Positions 16,859 through 25,559 of a DNA stretch of 64,000 bases are shown here, piece by piece. Below the pieces are notes generated by a model that was not told where the DNA came from, ran no database searches, and saw only the letters and a program-made list of their open reading frames with translations. The DNA comes from VXYL01 sp965208525 (GTDB taxonomy: Bacteria > Pseudomonadota > Gammaproteobacteria > Pseudomonadales > Azotimanducaceae). The stretch covers positions 4,278,001 through 4,342,000 of the forward strand of contig OZ242340.1 of assembly GCA_965208525.1 (NCBI GenBank). The letters run 5' to 3'. The first letter of the stretch is position 1; every line of letters starts with the position of its first letter. The translations under genes were made by a program, and so were the position numbers.

Positions 16859-17998
16859 CTAGTGCGCGCCCACCGTCGATGTCACTTTGTGCCAAGGGAT
16901 TAGCTTGAAGTTCTGGTGTTGGGATTCGCCGGCCGGGCCCTGGTTGTCGCCGTCTTGGGCGACTAGCAGGCCGCTGGGGAACTGCGGGCCCAGCGGGGTG
17001 GAGGCGATGGCGATGCCATCGGTGTCGGTCACCTCGTCAGCGCCGCCGGCGCCGATGCGGAAGGAGCCACGGTAGCTGTAGGGCGGGGAGCGGTCGTAAA
17101 GGATGAAGGAGCTGTTGCCCTGGCTTGAGGCGACCAGATAGCCGGATTCCGCGGAATCGCTTGATGCGTGGATGGCGAGGCCCTCTATATCGGCGACGAG
17201 GTGGCCGCCGGCTTCGCGCGTCGTGTCCATGAGGATGGGGGCGGCAGTGCCATCTGGCTCGGCGTCGAAGCGCCAGATGCCGGCGTCCTCTTCGCCGACG
17301 AAGAGCGCGCCCGCCGGGTCGTCAGCAACGCAACCTTCCACTTGCGAGGCAACCCGGAGCGTGCGGACGAGGCTGTCAGCACCTGATGCGAGTCGCCATT
17401 GGCGTACGGCGCCGTCCTTGTAGGTTGCGAAGGCGTAGAGGTCTGCCGTGCCTTGGTACAGGCAAATGCCATAGGGCGACTCGCCGTCGAAGCCGGCCGG
17501 GATGGCCCGTTCCGGGACGAGGCGACCATCGGCGAAGAGGTGAAGGATGTCCAAGGTGTCGCGGCTGCGGTTGCTCGCCGCCACAAACGCCACCGCCTGA
17601 GTGACCTCGCCGGCCTCAGCCGAGCCCGGCAGCGAACGCAAGTCCACGTTGTTCGTCTGCCCCACGTCGAGCTGCGCCAAGAGGCCACCGTCCAAGCCAT
17701 ACACCACGAGGCCGCGCCGTTTGTTCGTGGCGACGATCAAGCTGGCGTCGGGCACGTCAGGATTCACCCACACGGCAGGATCGTCCGCCGCATCGCACGG
17801 GTCCGCCACCGGCTCCGTTTCCACATGCGCTGCAACGGTGACGGCATCCGCTGGCGGTGGCGCGGAGGAGGTTCCGGCCCGAAACGCCGCCTCCACCGAG
17901 CACACGAAGACATCGTTCACCGCATCACACCCGCCCAGCAGCGCCGCAAGCACGGTGACGACTGCGAGCCAGGGCCGCGCGAATCCTCTCTTGTCCAA
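16859..17998 (-). CDS. phytase-like beta-propeller lipoprotein
   Basis: A 379-residue secreted lipoprotein. The N-terminus RGFARPWLAVVTVLAALLGGC is a lipoprotein signal with Cys as the modified residue. The mature part matches the 3-phytase beta-propeller family: DPCDAADDPAVWVNPDVP, SLIVATNKRRGLVVYGLDG, NNVDLR, YGICLYQGTADLYAFATYKDG, EGCVADDPAGALFVGEEDAG and ADIEGLAIH. Such enzymes release phosphate from phytate using calcium outside the cell; a non-phytase role is possible. Start TTG 17998 follows GGAGGA; ATG 18052 would add 18 residues. Divergent from the oxidoreductase fusion. Confidence 0.8.
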   Translation of the reverse strand: MDKRGFARPWLAVVTVLAALLGGCDAVNDVFVCSVEAAFRAGTSSAPPPADAVTVAAHVETEPVADPCDAADDPAVWVNPDVPDASLIVATNKRRGLVVYGLDGGLLAQLDVGQTNNVDLRSLPGSAEAGEVTQAVAFVAASNRSRDTLDILHLFADGRLVPERAIPAGFDGESPYGICLYQGTADLYAFATYKDGAVRQWRLASGADSLVRTLRVASQVEGCVADDPAGALFVGEEDAGIWRFDAEPDGTAAPILMDTTREAGGHLVADIEGLAIHASSDSAESGYLVASSQGNSSFILYDRSPPYSYRGSFRIGAGGADEVTDTDGIAIASTPLGPQFPSGLLVAQDGDNQGPAGESQHQNFKLIPWHKVTSTVGAH

Positions 17999-18073
17999 CG
18001 GTCCGTTCCTCCAACCAACGCCCGCACTTCCTGCACCATAATCCACCCACATCGGGGGAGGACGGGAATCCGC

Positions 18074-20113
18074 ATGAAAACTCGCTGGGGCATCTTGGCC
18101 ACGGGCCGAATCGCGCACACCTTTGCCGGTGCGGTGGAGGCATCGGCCACCGCCACGCTCACTGCCGTTGGCAGTCGCACCAAGGAATCCGCGCAAGCGT
18201 TCGTCGACAGGTGGCAAGGCGCGAAACCCCACGGCAGCTACCAAGAGCTGCTCGACGACGCCGATGTCGATGCCATCTATATCGCACCCCCGCACCCGCA
18301 ACACGCAGAATGGACCATCAAGGCGCTCGAGGCCGGCAAGGCGGTGCTCTGCGAAAAGCCCATGGGCCTCAATCACCCGCAGGTGATGGCGATGGTGGAC
18401 GCGGCTGATGCGAACGGTGGCTTTCTCATGGAGGCCTTCATGTACCGCGCCCACCCGATGACGCACCGCATCGTCGAGCTTGTCCAAGCCGGCGCCATTG
18501 GCGAGGTGCGGCACATCGAGGCGAGCTTCGGCTTCAACGCGCCGTATCGGCCCCAAGGCCGCCTGTACGCCAACGAACTCGGCGGCGGCGGCATCATGGA
18601 TGTCGGCTGCTACCCAGTATCGTTGAGTCGCTTGATCGCCGCTCGAGCGGTCGGGGTGCTGCCGGGGGAGGAAGAGCCGGTGGATGTGCAAGGCAGCGCC
18701 ACGTTTGCCGATACGGGCGTCGATGCCTGTGCCGCGGCGGTGTTGCGATTCCCCTCCGGCATCGTCGCGCAGGTGGCGACCGCGGTTACGGTGGGGTTGC
18801 AGAACCGGGTAGTGGTGTCCGGTTCCGAAGGCGCCATGCGCATTGCCGAGCCGTGGCGCTGTGCGGACGAGAACGGCGATTGGAGTTTCGAAATTGTGCG
18901 TGGCGACGGCCAAAGCGAGACGGTGTCTGGCAACTCAGAACCGCTCTATGTGCATGAGGTAGAAGCGGTTTCCGAAGCGCTCGCTAGCGGCGCCAAGGAG
19001 TCGCCGTGCATGAGCTGGGCGGACAGCCTCGGCAACGCCCGCACCCTCGATGCGTGGCGGCGCAGCATTGGTCTGGTGTTCGATCAGGAACGCCCCGAAC
19101 GGCAGACCGTGCCCGTGCATGGCCGCCCGTTGCGCGTGGCGCGTGGGGAAACGCGGACCATGCAGCACGGCTCCGTGCGCGGCATCGACAAGCCCATCTC
19201 GCGTCTTGTGATGGGCTGCGACAACCAGCCGGACATCGCCCATGCGTCGGTTATGTTCGATCACTATTTCGAGCATGGTGGCAACACCTTCGACACGGCG
19301 CACATCTACGGTGGCGGCAGGATGGAGTCGCTGCTCGGCGCGTGGATGGCGAACCGTGGCGTGCGCGATGATGTGGTGGTGATCGGCAAGGGCGCGCACA
19401 CGCCGGCCAACTTTCCCGATCGAGTGGCGCCGCAGCTTGACGTGTCGCTCAAGCGGCTGGCGACCGACCATGTGGACCTCTACTTCCTGCACCGCGACAA
19501 CACGGACGTGGACGTTTCGGAGTGGATGGATGTGCTGAACCGGGAGTGCGACGCCGGTCGCGTCACGGCCTTTGGTGCTTCGAACTGGTCGCTTGCGCGG
19601 GTGCAGGAGGCGAATGCCTACGCCGAGCGCAAGGGCCTCAAGCCCTTCGTCGCGGTGTCCAACAACTTTAGCCTCGCGCGGATGGTGGACCCGGTATGGC
19701 CCGGCTGCATTGCGGCTTCTACGCCTTCGTTCCGGGCATGGCTCGAGGCGGAGCAGATGGCGCTTTTCCCGTGGTCGAGTCAGGCGCGGGGATTCTTCAC
19801 GCCGCGATTCGACGCGGTGCAGGCCGAGGCACCAGCGGCGGCGGTGCTGACCGGCAACCAACCCTCGGATGCGGAAATGCGCCGTTGCTGGTTCTCGGAG
19901 GACAACTTCGCGAGGCGCGAACGTGCGGTGGCACTCGCGCAGGAGCAAGGCGCCCTGCCCATCGTCGTGGCACTGGCTTGGGTGTTGAACCAACCATTTC
20001 CGTGCTTCCCGCTGGTGGGGCCGCGGCAACTGTCGGAAACCACGAGCTCGCTTAAGGCGCTGGACATCGTTCTCGATGCCGAGCAGATGGAGTGGCTCTA
20101 CGGCAAGGCTTGA
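18074..20113 (+). CDS. Gfo/Idh/MocA oxidoreductase fused to aldo/keto reductase
   Basis: A single 679-residue frame joins two enzymes. Residues 1-330 are a Gfo/Idh/MocA NAD(P)-dependent oxidoreductase: RWGILATGRIAHTFAGAV (Rossmann start), CEKPMGLNHPQV (EKP motif), GGGGIMDVGCYPVS. From about residue 360 an aldo/keto reductase follows: GSVRGIDKPISRLVMGC, Tyr/Asp in NTFDTAHIYGGG, Lys in VVVIGKGAHT and His in DLYFLHRDNTD, so the catalytic tetrad is complete. Both act on sugars or cyclitols, so the fusion may perform consecutive redox steps. Start ATG 18074 (MKTRWGILATG) is chosen over a longer upstream frame that lies antisense to the phytase gene. Confidence 0.88.
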   Translation: MKTRWGILATGRIAHTFAGAVEASATATLTAVGSRTKESAQAFVDRWQGAKPHGSYQELLDDADVDAIYIAPPHPQHAEWTIKALEAGKAVLCEKPMGLNHPQVMAMVDAADANGGFLMEAFMYRAHPMTHRIVELVQAGAIGEVRHIEASFGFNAPYRPQGRLYANELGGGGIMDVGCYPVSLSRLIAARAVGVLPGEEEPVDVQGSATFADTGVDACAAAVLRFPSGIVAQVATAVTVGLQNRVVVSGSEGAMRIAEPWRCADENGDWSFEIVRGDGQSETVSGNSEPLYVHEVEAVSEALASGAKESPCMSWADSLGNARTLDAWRRSIGLVFDQERPERQTVPVHGRPLRVARGETRTMQHGSVRGIDKPISRLVMGCDNQPDIAHASVMFDHYFEHGGNTFDTAHIYGGGRMESLLGAWMANRGVRDDVVVIGKGAHTPANFPDRVAPQLDVSLKRLATDHVDLYFLHRDNTDVDVSEWMDVLNRECDAGRVTAFGASNWSLARVQEANAYAERKGLKPFVAVSNNFSLARMVDPVWPGCIAASTPSFRAWLEAEQMALFPWSSQARGFFTPRFDAVQAEAPAAAVLTGNQPSDAEMRRCWFSEDNFARRERAVALAQEQGALPIVVALAWVLNQPFPCFPLVGPRQLSETTSSLKALDIVLDAEQMEWLYGKA

Positions 20114-20127
20114 GGACATGCCCTCTC

Positions 20128-20337
20128 GGGGAACGCCGAGTCGCTGACGTGCGACGAGCGAGCTTGAAACGCCTCGGAGGGAAGGCATTCTGCCTTCCCT
20201 GGCGCCGGCAGGCGCCCTTCCACCTCCCACAATGAGGAAGGTGCGCTGGCGCGCAGGGAAGGCAGAATGCCTTCCCTCTGAGGCCCCTACTTCGAGCTAA
20301 ATCGTGCAAGTATCAACGTGTTATGCGCTTTGCCATG
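20128..20337. repeat. palindrome pair plus common tail repeat
   Basis: Between convergent genes. GAGGGAAGGCATTCTGCCTTC (about 20177) and its near-inverse at about 20255 flank a GCGCC-rich core; bases 20290-20337 hold the tail CTTCGA...ATCAACGTGTTATGC...CCATGG that recurs at 23680-23727 and at the ends of the family A copies. The left end GCCGAGTCGCTGACGTGCG resembles 23445-23460 and 30368-30386. No gene seen. Confidence 0.75.
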
Positions 20338-20379
20338 GAAGGGGCGGGTTTTCCGCCGCCACCTCGAATCGCGCAGCGA

Positions 20380-20922
20380 TCAGCGCTCCCGCCGGGGTGC
20401 CTCTTCCACCACGGTGCCGCATAGGTAATCGTGGACGCAGCGGCGAGCATCGCCAAAGATGAACAGCGCGTCCGCCAACATCATCAGTGGGCCAACGGTC
20501 GGAAGCGCGAACACCGCCCGGGGCAGCAACTCGCGCACGCCGTAGAGCTTCGGCAGCGGCAGCAGTGTGCCATTGCCCACATCGACGATGCGTATGCCCA
20601 CGAGCATCTTGCCGATCGTTTGGCCGCGCGAGCCGAGCAGGTAGCCATTGAGGGCCAGATGCACGCCGACCTGGATGATGAATATCCGCACCAAGAGCGA
20701 CCCGGACGGAAGCTCCTCGCCGCTCACCACGCGCATCAGCTCCTCGTCCATGCCGAGTACGAACACGAGCAAGGCAGCGGTGAACCCAACGATGAGCTGA
20801 TCGAGAAGGAACGCGCCTAGCCGAAGGCCACGGCTCGCCAACACACGCTCCGGTACCGGCAGGCTGCGCCGCTCGGCTTCATCGCCACCCGACGTACCCG
20901 TCGGTTCGGAAGGTTCAGACAA
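20380..20922 (-). CDS. RDD family membrane protein
   Basis: A 180-residue integral membrane protein of the RDD family. LASRGLRLGAFLLDQLIVGF carries the Arg and Asp-bearing first helix; then follow helices around AALLVFVLGM, LVRIFIIQVGVHLALNGYLL, and the conserved loop RGQTIGKMLVGIRIVD, and a last helix in PTVGPLMMLADALFIFG. Family function is unclear (ion exchange has been shown for some members). TTG 20922 (LSEPSEPTG) is taken as start because GGGAGAG lies five bases before it; TTG 20943 is alternative. Confidence 0.83.
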   Translation of the reverse strand: MSEPSEPTGTSGGDEAERRSLPVPERVLASRGLRLGAFLLDQLIVGFTAALLVFVLGMDEELMRVVSGEELPSGSLLVRIFIIQVGVHLALNGYLLGSRGQTIGKMLVGIRIVDVGNGTLLPLPKLYGVRELLPRAVFALPTVGPLMMLADALFIFGDARRCVHDYLCGTVVEEAPRRER

Positions 20923-21045
20923 GTCGGCTCTCCCGATTCGCAAACAGCGTTGCCATTATCGACATTTCACGCGCCCACGGCAGGGAACTCGGCTCCACCA
21001 AAGCGTAGGGGTCTGCCGCTGAATTCGACTCTCACCTTCCCTAGA

Positions 21046-23412
21046 ATGCACGCCTTCCGCACGCTTCGGTGGTGTCTCAGTTTGACTTGCACAGTGCATG
21101 GCGCGTCGTACTCTGGAGGGAGTGCGGGACGCCCACCCTGCGGAGCGGGGCCGGCAGCCAGTCGAACACGATGGCCGGTTTCCGGCGCCGTTTCTACGGC
21201 TGAACCTCCTAGGGTACGTCGGTATTGGCACGTCGCCCTTACCACTGTGTGGCTATGCTCCGTCGCCGCGTGCAGTGAGCAGCCAGACACCTCAGCAAAC
21301 CAGAGTTCGGAGGCACACATCGCCACCCATGCCCCGCTTCCCGAGCCGCCCAAGGCGAAGACCGAGCCGCACTCGTTCACCTACCACGGCATCACCGTGG
21401 AGGACCCTTGGCATTGGCTGCGCGACGACAGCTACCCCACCGTCGATGACGAAGACATCATTGCCTATCTCGAAGCCGAGAACCGCTACTTCGAGGCGGC
21501 AATGGCGCCGCAGGAGTCCTTGGTGGAGACGATCTTCGGCGAGCTGCGCGGTCGCCAGCAGGAGGACGAGGCCAGCGTGCCGTCGAAGGACGGAAACTGG
21601 TACTACCAGTGGCGCTATCCGGAAGGCGGCCAGTACCGCGTGTGGAGTCGCTGGCCCGTCGGGGACCCGAACGGCCGCGAAGGCCCCACGCCCGCCGCAC
21701 AGGTCGTGCTGGACGAACCCGCGTTGGCAGCGGACGGCGAGTACTTCCGCCTCGGTGCCTTCGCCCCCGACAACGGTGGCCGCCACCTTGCCTACAGCAC
21801 CGACACCAACGGTTCGGAACGCTATCGCTTGGTCGTTCGTGACCTCGCCACGGATGCACTGTTGCCGGACGCGATCGAGAACACGATCGGCACCCCGGTG
21901 TGGGCGGCGGACGACTCCGCCTTCTTCTACACCGTAGTCGATGAAAACTGGCGCCCTTGGCAAGTGCGCCGGCACCGGCTTGGCGAACCGGTGGCGGACG
22001 ATGCGGTGGTGTACGAAGAGTCCGATCCCGGCTTCTTCGTCAGCATCGGCGCCTCTGCATCGCGCCGCTACCTCGTCATCGACACCTCCGACCACGTCAC
22101 CTCAGAGACGTGGCTGGTTCCGACAGGCGAGCCGGAAGCCACCCCGAAAGTGGTGGTGCCCCGGCGCGAGGGCCACGAGTACCTAGTCGACCACCAAGGC
22201 GACCGTTTCGTCATCCGCACCAACGATGAGCATCCCAACACGAGGCTAGTCACCGCGCCAAACGACAACCCGGGCGAGCAGGCGTGGGAGTCGCTGCTCG
22301 ACGGGAACGACGATCTCTACATTCTCGGCTTCGCGGTCTTCGAGGACTTCGTGGGGGTACACGAGCGCGTGGCTGGGCTCGACCAGCTGCGCGTGCTCGA
22401 GCGCGGCAGCGAAGCGCGCCACATCGAGTTCCCGGAAGCGGCCTACTCCGTCCATTTCGACGACAACCCGGAATTCGCCACCCGGACCTTGCGCCTGGCC
22501 TACACGTCGATGGTCACGCCCAACACGGTGTTCGACTTCCACGTGGGTGACGACACCCTCGAAGAGCGCAAGGTGCAGAAGATTCCGTCCGGCTACGACA
22601 AATCGCAATACATCACCGAACGCCTGTTCGCCCCGGCAAGGGACGGCGCATCTGTGCCAGTCTCCCTCGTCCGCCGCCGCGACACGCCGGTGGATGGCAG
22701 CGCCCCGCTCTATCTCTATGGCTACGGCGCCTACGGCAACGCCATGTCACCCTCGTTCTCCACCGCGCGGCTGTCGCTGCTCGACCGGGGCTTCATCTTC
22801 GCCATCGCCCACATTCGCGGCGGCGACGAACTCGGCTACCACTGGTACGAAGCCGGCAAGCTCGAGCACCGCACCAACACCTTCAACGATTTCGTCGATG
22901 TCGCCCGCGACTTGGTGCGGCGCAAGGTGGCAACGTCCGGCAACATCGCCATCGCCGGCGGCAGTGCCGGCGGCGAACTCATGGGTGCCGTGGTGAATCA
23001 AGCCCCGGAGCTCTGGGGCGCCGTCGCCGCCCATGTTCCGTTCGTGGACGTGCTCAACACGATGCTGGACGACTCCCTGCCGCTGACCCCCATCGAATGG
23101 CCCGAATGGGGCAACCCCATCGAAGACCCGGCAGCCTTCGAGACGATCCGCTCCTACTCCCCCTACGACCAGCTCAAGCGGGGCGACTATCCGCCAATCC
23201 TGGTCACCGCCGGCCTAAGCGACCCCAGAGTGACCTACTGGGAGCCCGCCAAGTACGTCGCCAAACTCCGCACCCTCAAAACCGACGACAACCTGCTCCT
23301 CATGAAAACCAACATGGGCGCCGGCCACGGCGGCAAGTCCGGCCGCTACGACTCCCTGCGGGAGGTGGCCGAAGAATATGCCTTCATGCTCACCGCGTTG
23401 GGCGTCGAATAG
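21046..23412 (+). CDS. oligopeptidase B-like S9A serine peptidase, lipoprotein-like
   Basis: A 788-residue prolyl oligopeptidase-family enzyme. After a beta-propeller beginning HSFTYHGITVEDPWHWLRDD, the catalytic domain has YGYGAYGNAMSPSFS, Ser in AIAGGSAGGELMGAV, Asp in LVTAGLSDPRVTYWEPAKY and His in MGAGHGGKSGRYDSLREV, the oligopeptidase B set cutting after basic residues. The N-terminus is odd: ATG 21046 begins MHAFRTLRWCLSLTCTVHGA, then about 37 residues from a GGAGGGAGTGCGGGACGCCC repeat region, and only then a lipoprotein-like signal WHVALTTVWLCSVAACSEQ. The real start may be misjudged. Confidence 0.88.
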   Translation: MHAFRTLRWCLSLTCTVHGASYSGGSAGRPPCGAGPAASRTRWPVSGAVSTAEPPRVRRYWHVALTTVWLCSVAACSEQPDTSANQSSEAHIATHAPLPEPPKAKTEPHSFTYHGITVEDPWHWLRDDSYPTVDDEDIIAYLEAENRYFEAAMAPQESLVETIFGELRGRQQEDEASVPSKDGNWYYQWRYPEGGQYRVWSRWPVGDPNGREGPTPAAQVVLDEPALAADGEYFRLGAFAPDNGGRHLAYSTDTNGSERYRLVVRDLATDALLPDAIENTIGTPVWAADDSAFFYTVVDENWRPWQVRRHRLGEPVADDAVVYEESDPGFFVSIGASASRRYLVIDTSDHVTSETWLVPTGEPEATPKVVVPRREGHEYLVDHQGDRFVIRTNDEHPNTRLVTAPNDNPGEQAWESLLDGNDDLYILGFAVFEDFVGVHERVAGLDQLRVLERGSEARHIEFPEAAYSVHFDDNPEFATRTLRLAYTSMVTPNTVFDFHVGDDTLEERKVQKIPSGYDKSQYITERLFAPARDGASVPVSLVRRRDTPVDGSAPLYLYGYGAYGNAMSPSFSTARLSLLDRGFIFAIAHIRGGDELGYHWYEAGKLEHRTNTFNDFVDVARDLVRRKVATSGNIAIAGGSAGGELMGAVVNQAPELWGAVAAHVPFVDVLNTMLDDSLPLTPIEWPEWGNPIEDPAAFETIRSYSPYDQLKRGDYPPILVTAGLSDPRVTYWEPAKYVAKLRTLKTDDNLLLMKTNMGAGHGGKSGRYDSLREVAEEYAFMLTALGVE

Positions 23413-23427
23413 GAGCGAGGGCCTTCG

Positions 23428-23760
23428 TGTTTCCGGTCCGCCGGGTCGTTGACGTGCGAGAAACGGGCTTGAAGGGCCTCGGAGGGAAGGCATCCTGCCT
23501 TCCCTAAGCGCCGATGCACCCGGCTGCCGGACAGGGCGACGCATGCGTCGCCCCTACAGGAAGGTGTCGGTCATGTCCCGGGCCGTAGGGGCGACGCATG
23601 CGTCGCCCTTCTTCGGATGACCTTCCTCATGCGCTAGGGCGCGCCCCGGAAGGCGGGACGCCTTTCCTCCGAGCACTCACTTCGAATCAAATCGAAAAAG
23701 CATCAACGTGTTACGTTTGTTCCATGTGAGGACGAGCTTTGTCCTCGTCCGTCCTGGCGT
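23428..23760. repeat. cluster of palindromes between convergent genes
   Basis: No gene in about 370 bases. Contents: GAGGGAAGGCATCCTGCCTTC near 23482; two GGGCGACGCATGCGTCGCCC palindromes at 23534-23553 and 23588-23607; the common tail repeat at 23680-23727; and GGACGA-GCTTTG-TCCTCGTCC (23734-23755), a stem that could end transcription of either convergent gene. Confidence 0.75.
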
Positions 23761-23782
23761 CAGAGATTCGTACGGCTCTCGT

Positions 23783-24439
23783 TCAAGCGGTGATTTCTGC
23801 GACTAGCTCCCGGGATGTTCGGACGCGGCAATAGCCCTTGAGGCCGAGGAGGGACTCCGTGTGGCGATGTGGCGACCACGCCGCGCAACCATCCTCCACC
23901 AGCGTCATCAGATAGCCGTGATCGCAGCCATCGCGGACCGTGGTCTCGACGCATTGGTCGGTCACCACGCCCATGACCATCAGGCTTTCGATGCCGAGGT
24001 TGCGCAGCACATGGTCGAAGCCGGTGGAGTTGAAGAGGCTAGACGAGGTCTTGGGAATGACGATGTCGTTGTCGCTTGGCGCGAGCGGTTCGATCACCTG
24101 CGCCTCCCAGGAACCCTTCGCTGCAAAGATGCCGGATATCTTGTGGTCGAGGCCGCGGTCGCGACCGTCTAGCGTGAGGCTCTCGATGACGGTGTAGATG
24201 ACCTCTGCGCGGGCCGCGCGGCAGGCATGGATCAGGCGTTTGCCGGCGGGCACGACCACCTCCTGCACCCGATCGAAGAACTCCGCCCGTGTCGTCGGCT
24301 GCGCTACTCGCGCGTCGGGGCCGCATTGGCCATTTTGCAGGTCCACCAACAGCAATGCCGAGCTTCGAGGATCCACGGCCCGCTCTCGCAGCGACACATC
24401 TCCTGCGCGAGGTATGGTGGCAATCGCGTGTCTGTCCAT
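23783..24439 (-). CDS. isochorismatase-family cysteine hydrolase
   Basis: A 218-residue cysteine hydrolase. It shows SSALLLVDLQNGQCGPDA (catalytic Asp), IPKTSSSLFNSTGFDHVLRN (Lys and the cap loop) and GVVTDQCVETTVRDGCDHGY with the nucleophile Cys. Such enzymes hydrolyse amides, N-carbamoyl compounds or isochorismate; GVVTDQCVE is closest to amidohydrolase-like members. Start ATG 24439 (MDRHAIATIP) is used because a longer frame only overlaps the SDR gene. It lies 11 bases after the SDR stop, so both are likely one transcript. Confidence 0.86.
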   Translation of the reverse strand: MDRHAIATIPRAGDVSLRERAVDPRSSALLLVDLQNGQCGPDARVAQPTTRAEFFDRVQEVVVPAGKRLIHACRAARAEVIYTVIESLTLDGRDRGLDHKISGIFAAKGSWEAQVIEPLAPSDNDIVIPKTSSSLFNSTGFDHVLRNLGIESLMVMGVVTDQCVETTVRDGCDHGYLMTLVEDGCAAWSPHRHTESLLGLKGYCRVRTSRELVAEITA

Positions 24440-24450
24440 GGCGCGCGGAT

Positions 24451-25227
24451 TCAGCCTTCGTCGGCCTCGATGCCGGCCTGCAGGCGCCGCATGCCGTTCA
24501 GCCAGCGTTCGAGATCCCCCGTCTTGCGCTCCATCCAGGTCTGGGCGATGGGATCGGTGAGGATGAGGAAGCGCTCGTCGTGCACCGCTCCGGAGACCAT
24601 GGCCGCCACTTCCTCCGGTTCGCGCACGTTGCCGACGGCTCGGGAGAAAGACCCGGTGGCGTTGCCGAGCATGGGCGTGCGTACGCCGAGCGGCGCCAGC
24701 AGGGATACGCGAATGCCCTTGTCGTGGTAGGTGATGGACAGCCATTCCGCGAGGCCGACCACCGCGTGCTTGGTCACCGAGTAGGGAAGGTTGCGGTGCG
24801 ACGTCAGGATGCCGGCCATGGACGCGGTGTGCAGCAGGTAGCCAGACTCGCGCTCGAGCATGTCCGGCAGCACTGCGCGGACTGCGTACACATGCGCCAT
24901 GACGTTGACCTGCCACTGGGTCTGCCAGACGTCCAGCGGCGTGTCGAGGGGCGACGCGCCCGTGAACACCGCTGCGTTGGAGAAGAAGAGGTCGATGGGG
25001 CCGCTTGCCGCCTGCGCCTCGGCGACGAGAGCGTTCACGTCCGCCTCGGAACCCACGTCGCAGACTACCGCTGTGCCCCCGATCTCGCCGGCGACCGCGC
25101 GCGCACCGTCGCCGTTGATATCCGCCACCGTGACCGTGGCGCCGAGGCGGGCGAACTCGCGCGCCGTTGCCGCGCCAATGCCGCTGGCGCCGCCGGTGAT
25201 GACCGCATGCTTGTCAGCGAGATCCAT
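24451..25227 (-). CDS. short-chain dehydrogenase/reductase
   Basis: A 258-residue SDR. The NAD(P) motif is ITGGASGIGAATAREFARLG (TGxxxGxG), an acidic residue in VADINGD suggests NAD preference, NNAG-like FSNAAVF, catalytic Ser in LHTASMAGIL and YxxxK in LPYSVTKHAVVGLAE. Start ATG 25227 has GGAG upstream at about 10 bases; the longer frame upstream overlaps ligD and is rejected. Substrate not evident. Confidence 0.9.
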   Translation of the reverse strand: MDLADKHAVITGGASGIGAATAREFARLGATVTVADINGDGARAVAGEIGGTAVVCDVGSEADVNALVAEAQAASGPIDLFFSNAAVFTGASPLDTPLDVWQTQWQVNVMAHVYAVRAVLPDMLERESGYLLHTASMAGILTSHRNLPYSVTKHAVVGLAEWLSITYHDKGIRVSLLAPLGVRTPMLGNATGSFSRAVGNVREPEEVAAMVSGAVHDERFLILTDPIAQTWMERKTGDLERWLNGMRRLQAGIEADEG

Positions 25228-25315
25228 GTCGTTGCTCCAGAACTGATGATGATGGCGCCCAAGGGGCATGCCCTGCTCTCGGCGAATCGCGTCACAGTCG
25301 CGAGCTCTCGCCGAC

Positions 25316-25400
25316 CAGCTAGGCGAGGAGGCGCTCGCAGGTTGGCGGAACCGGCGTCTCGCAGGGCGTCGATCCAGGCGGACGTGTGGACGAGGATCAC
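25316..25400 (-). pseudogene. remnant of a VapC (PIN-domain) toxin gene
   Basis: In the 332-base gap between the SDR and ligD genes, the minus strand reads V-ILVHTSAWIDALRDAGSANL, very like the start of VapC toxins (ILVDTSxWIDxLR), with the first catalytic Asp changed to His. The likeness stops after about 25 residues and no PIN-domain body follows, so this looks like a decayed fragment. The rest of the gap shows nothing recognisable. Confidence 0.45.
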
Positions 25401-25559
25401 TGCGCACGGCTTCGGCGCAACTCGGCGAGGTCGCCCTCTCAGCACGAACCGCGCATGTGCCGCGCTTCGTCGAGCCGCATCGGCAGCCGTAGACCGAAAA
25501 CTGGCCAGTCCAGCCCTCGGTCCAGCTTTCCAGTACGAGGCGTGCCTGTCCATTCCCGC

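Noticed and set aside
17399..18073. Upstream in-frame extension of the Gfo/Idh-AKR fusion
   Set aside because: Antisense to the phytase-like gene; family N-terminus starts exactly at ATG 18074.
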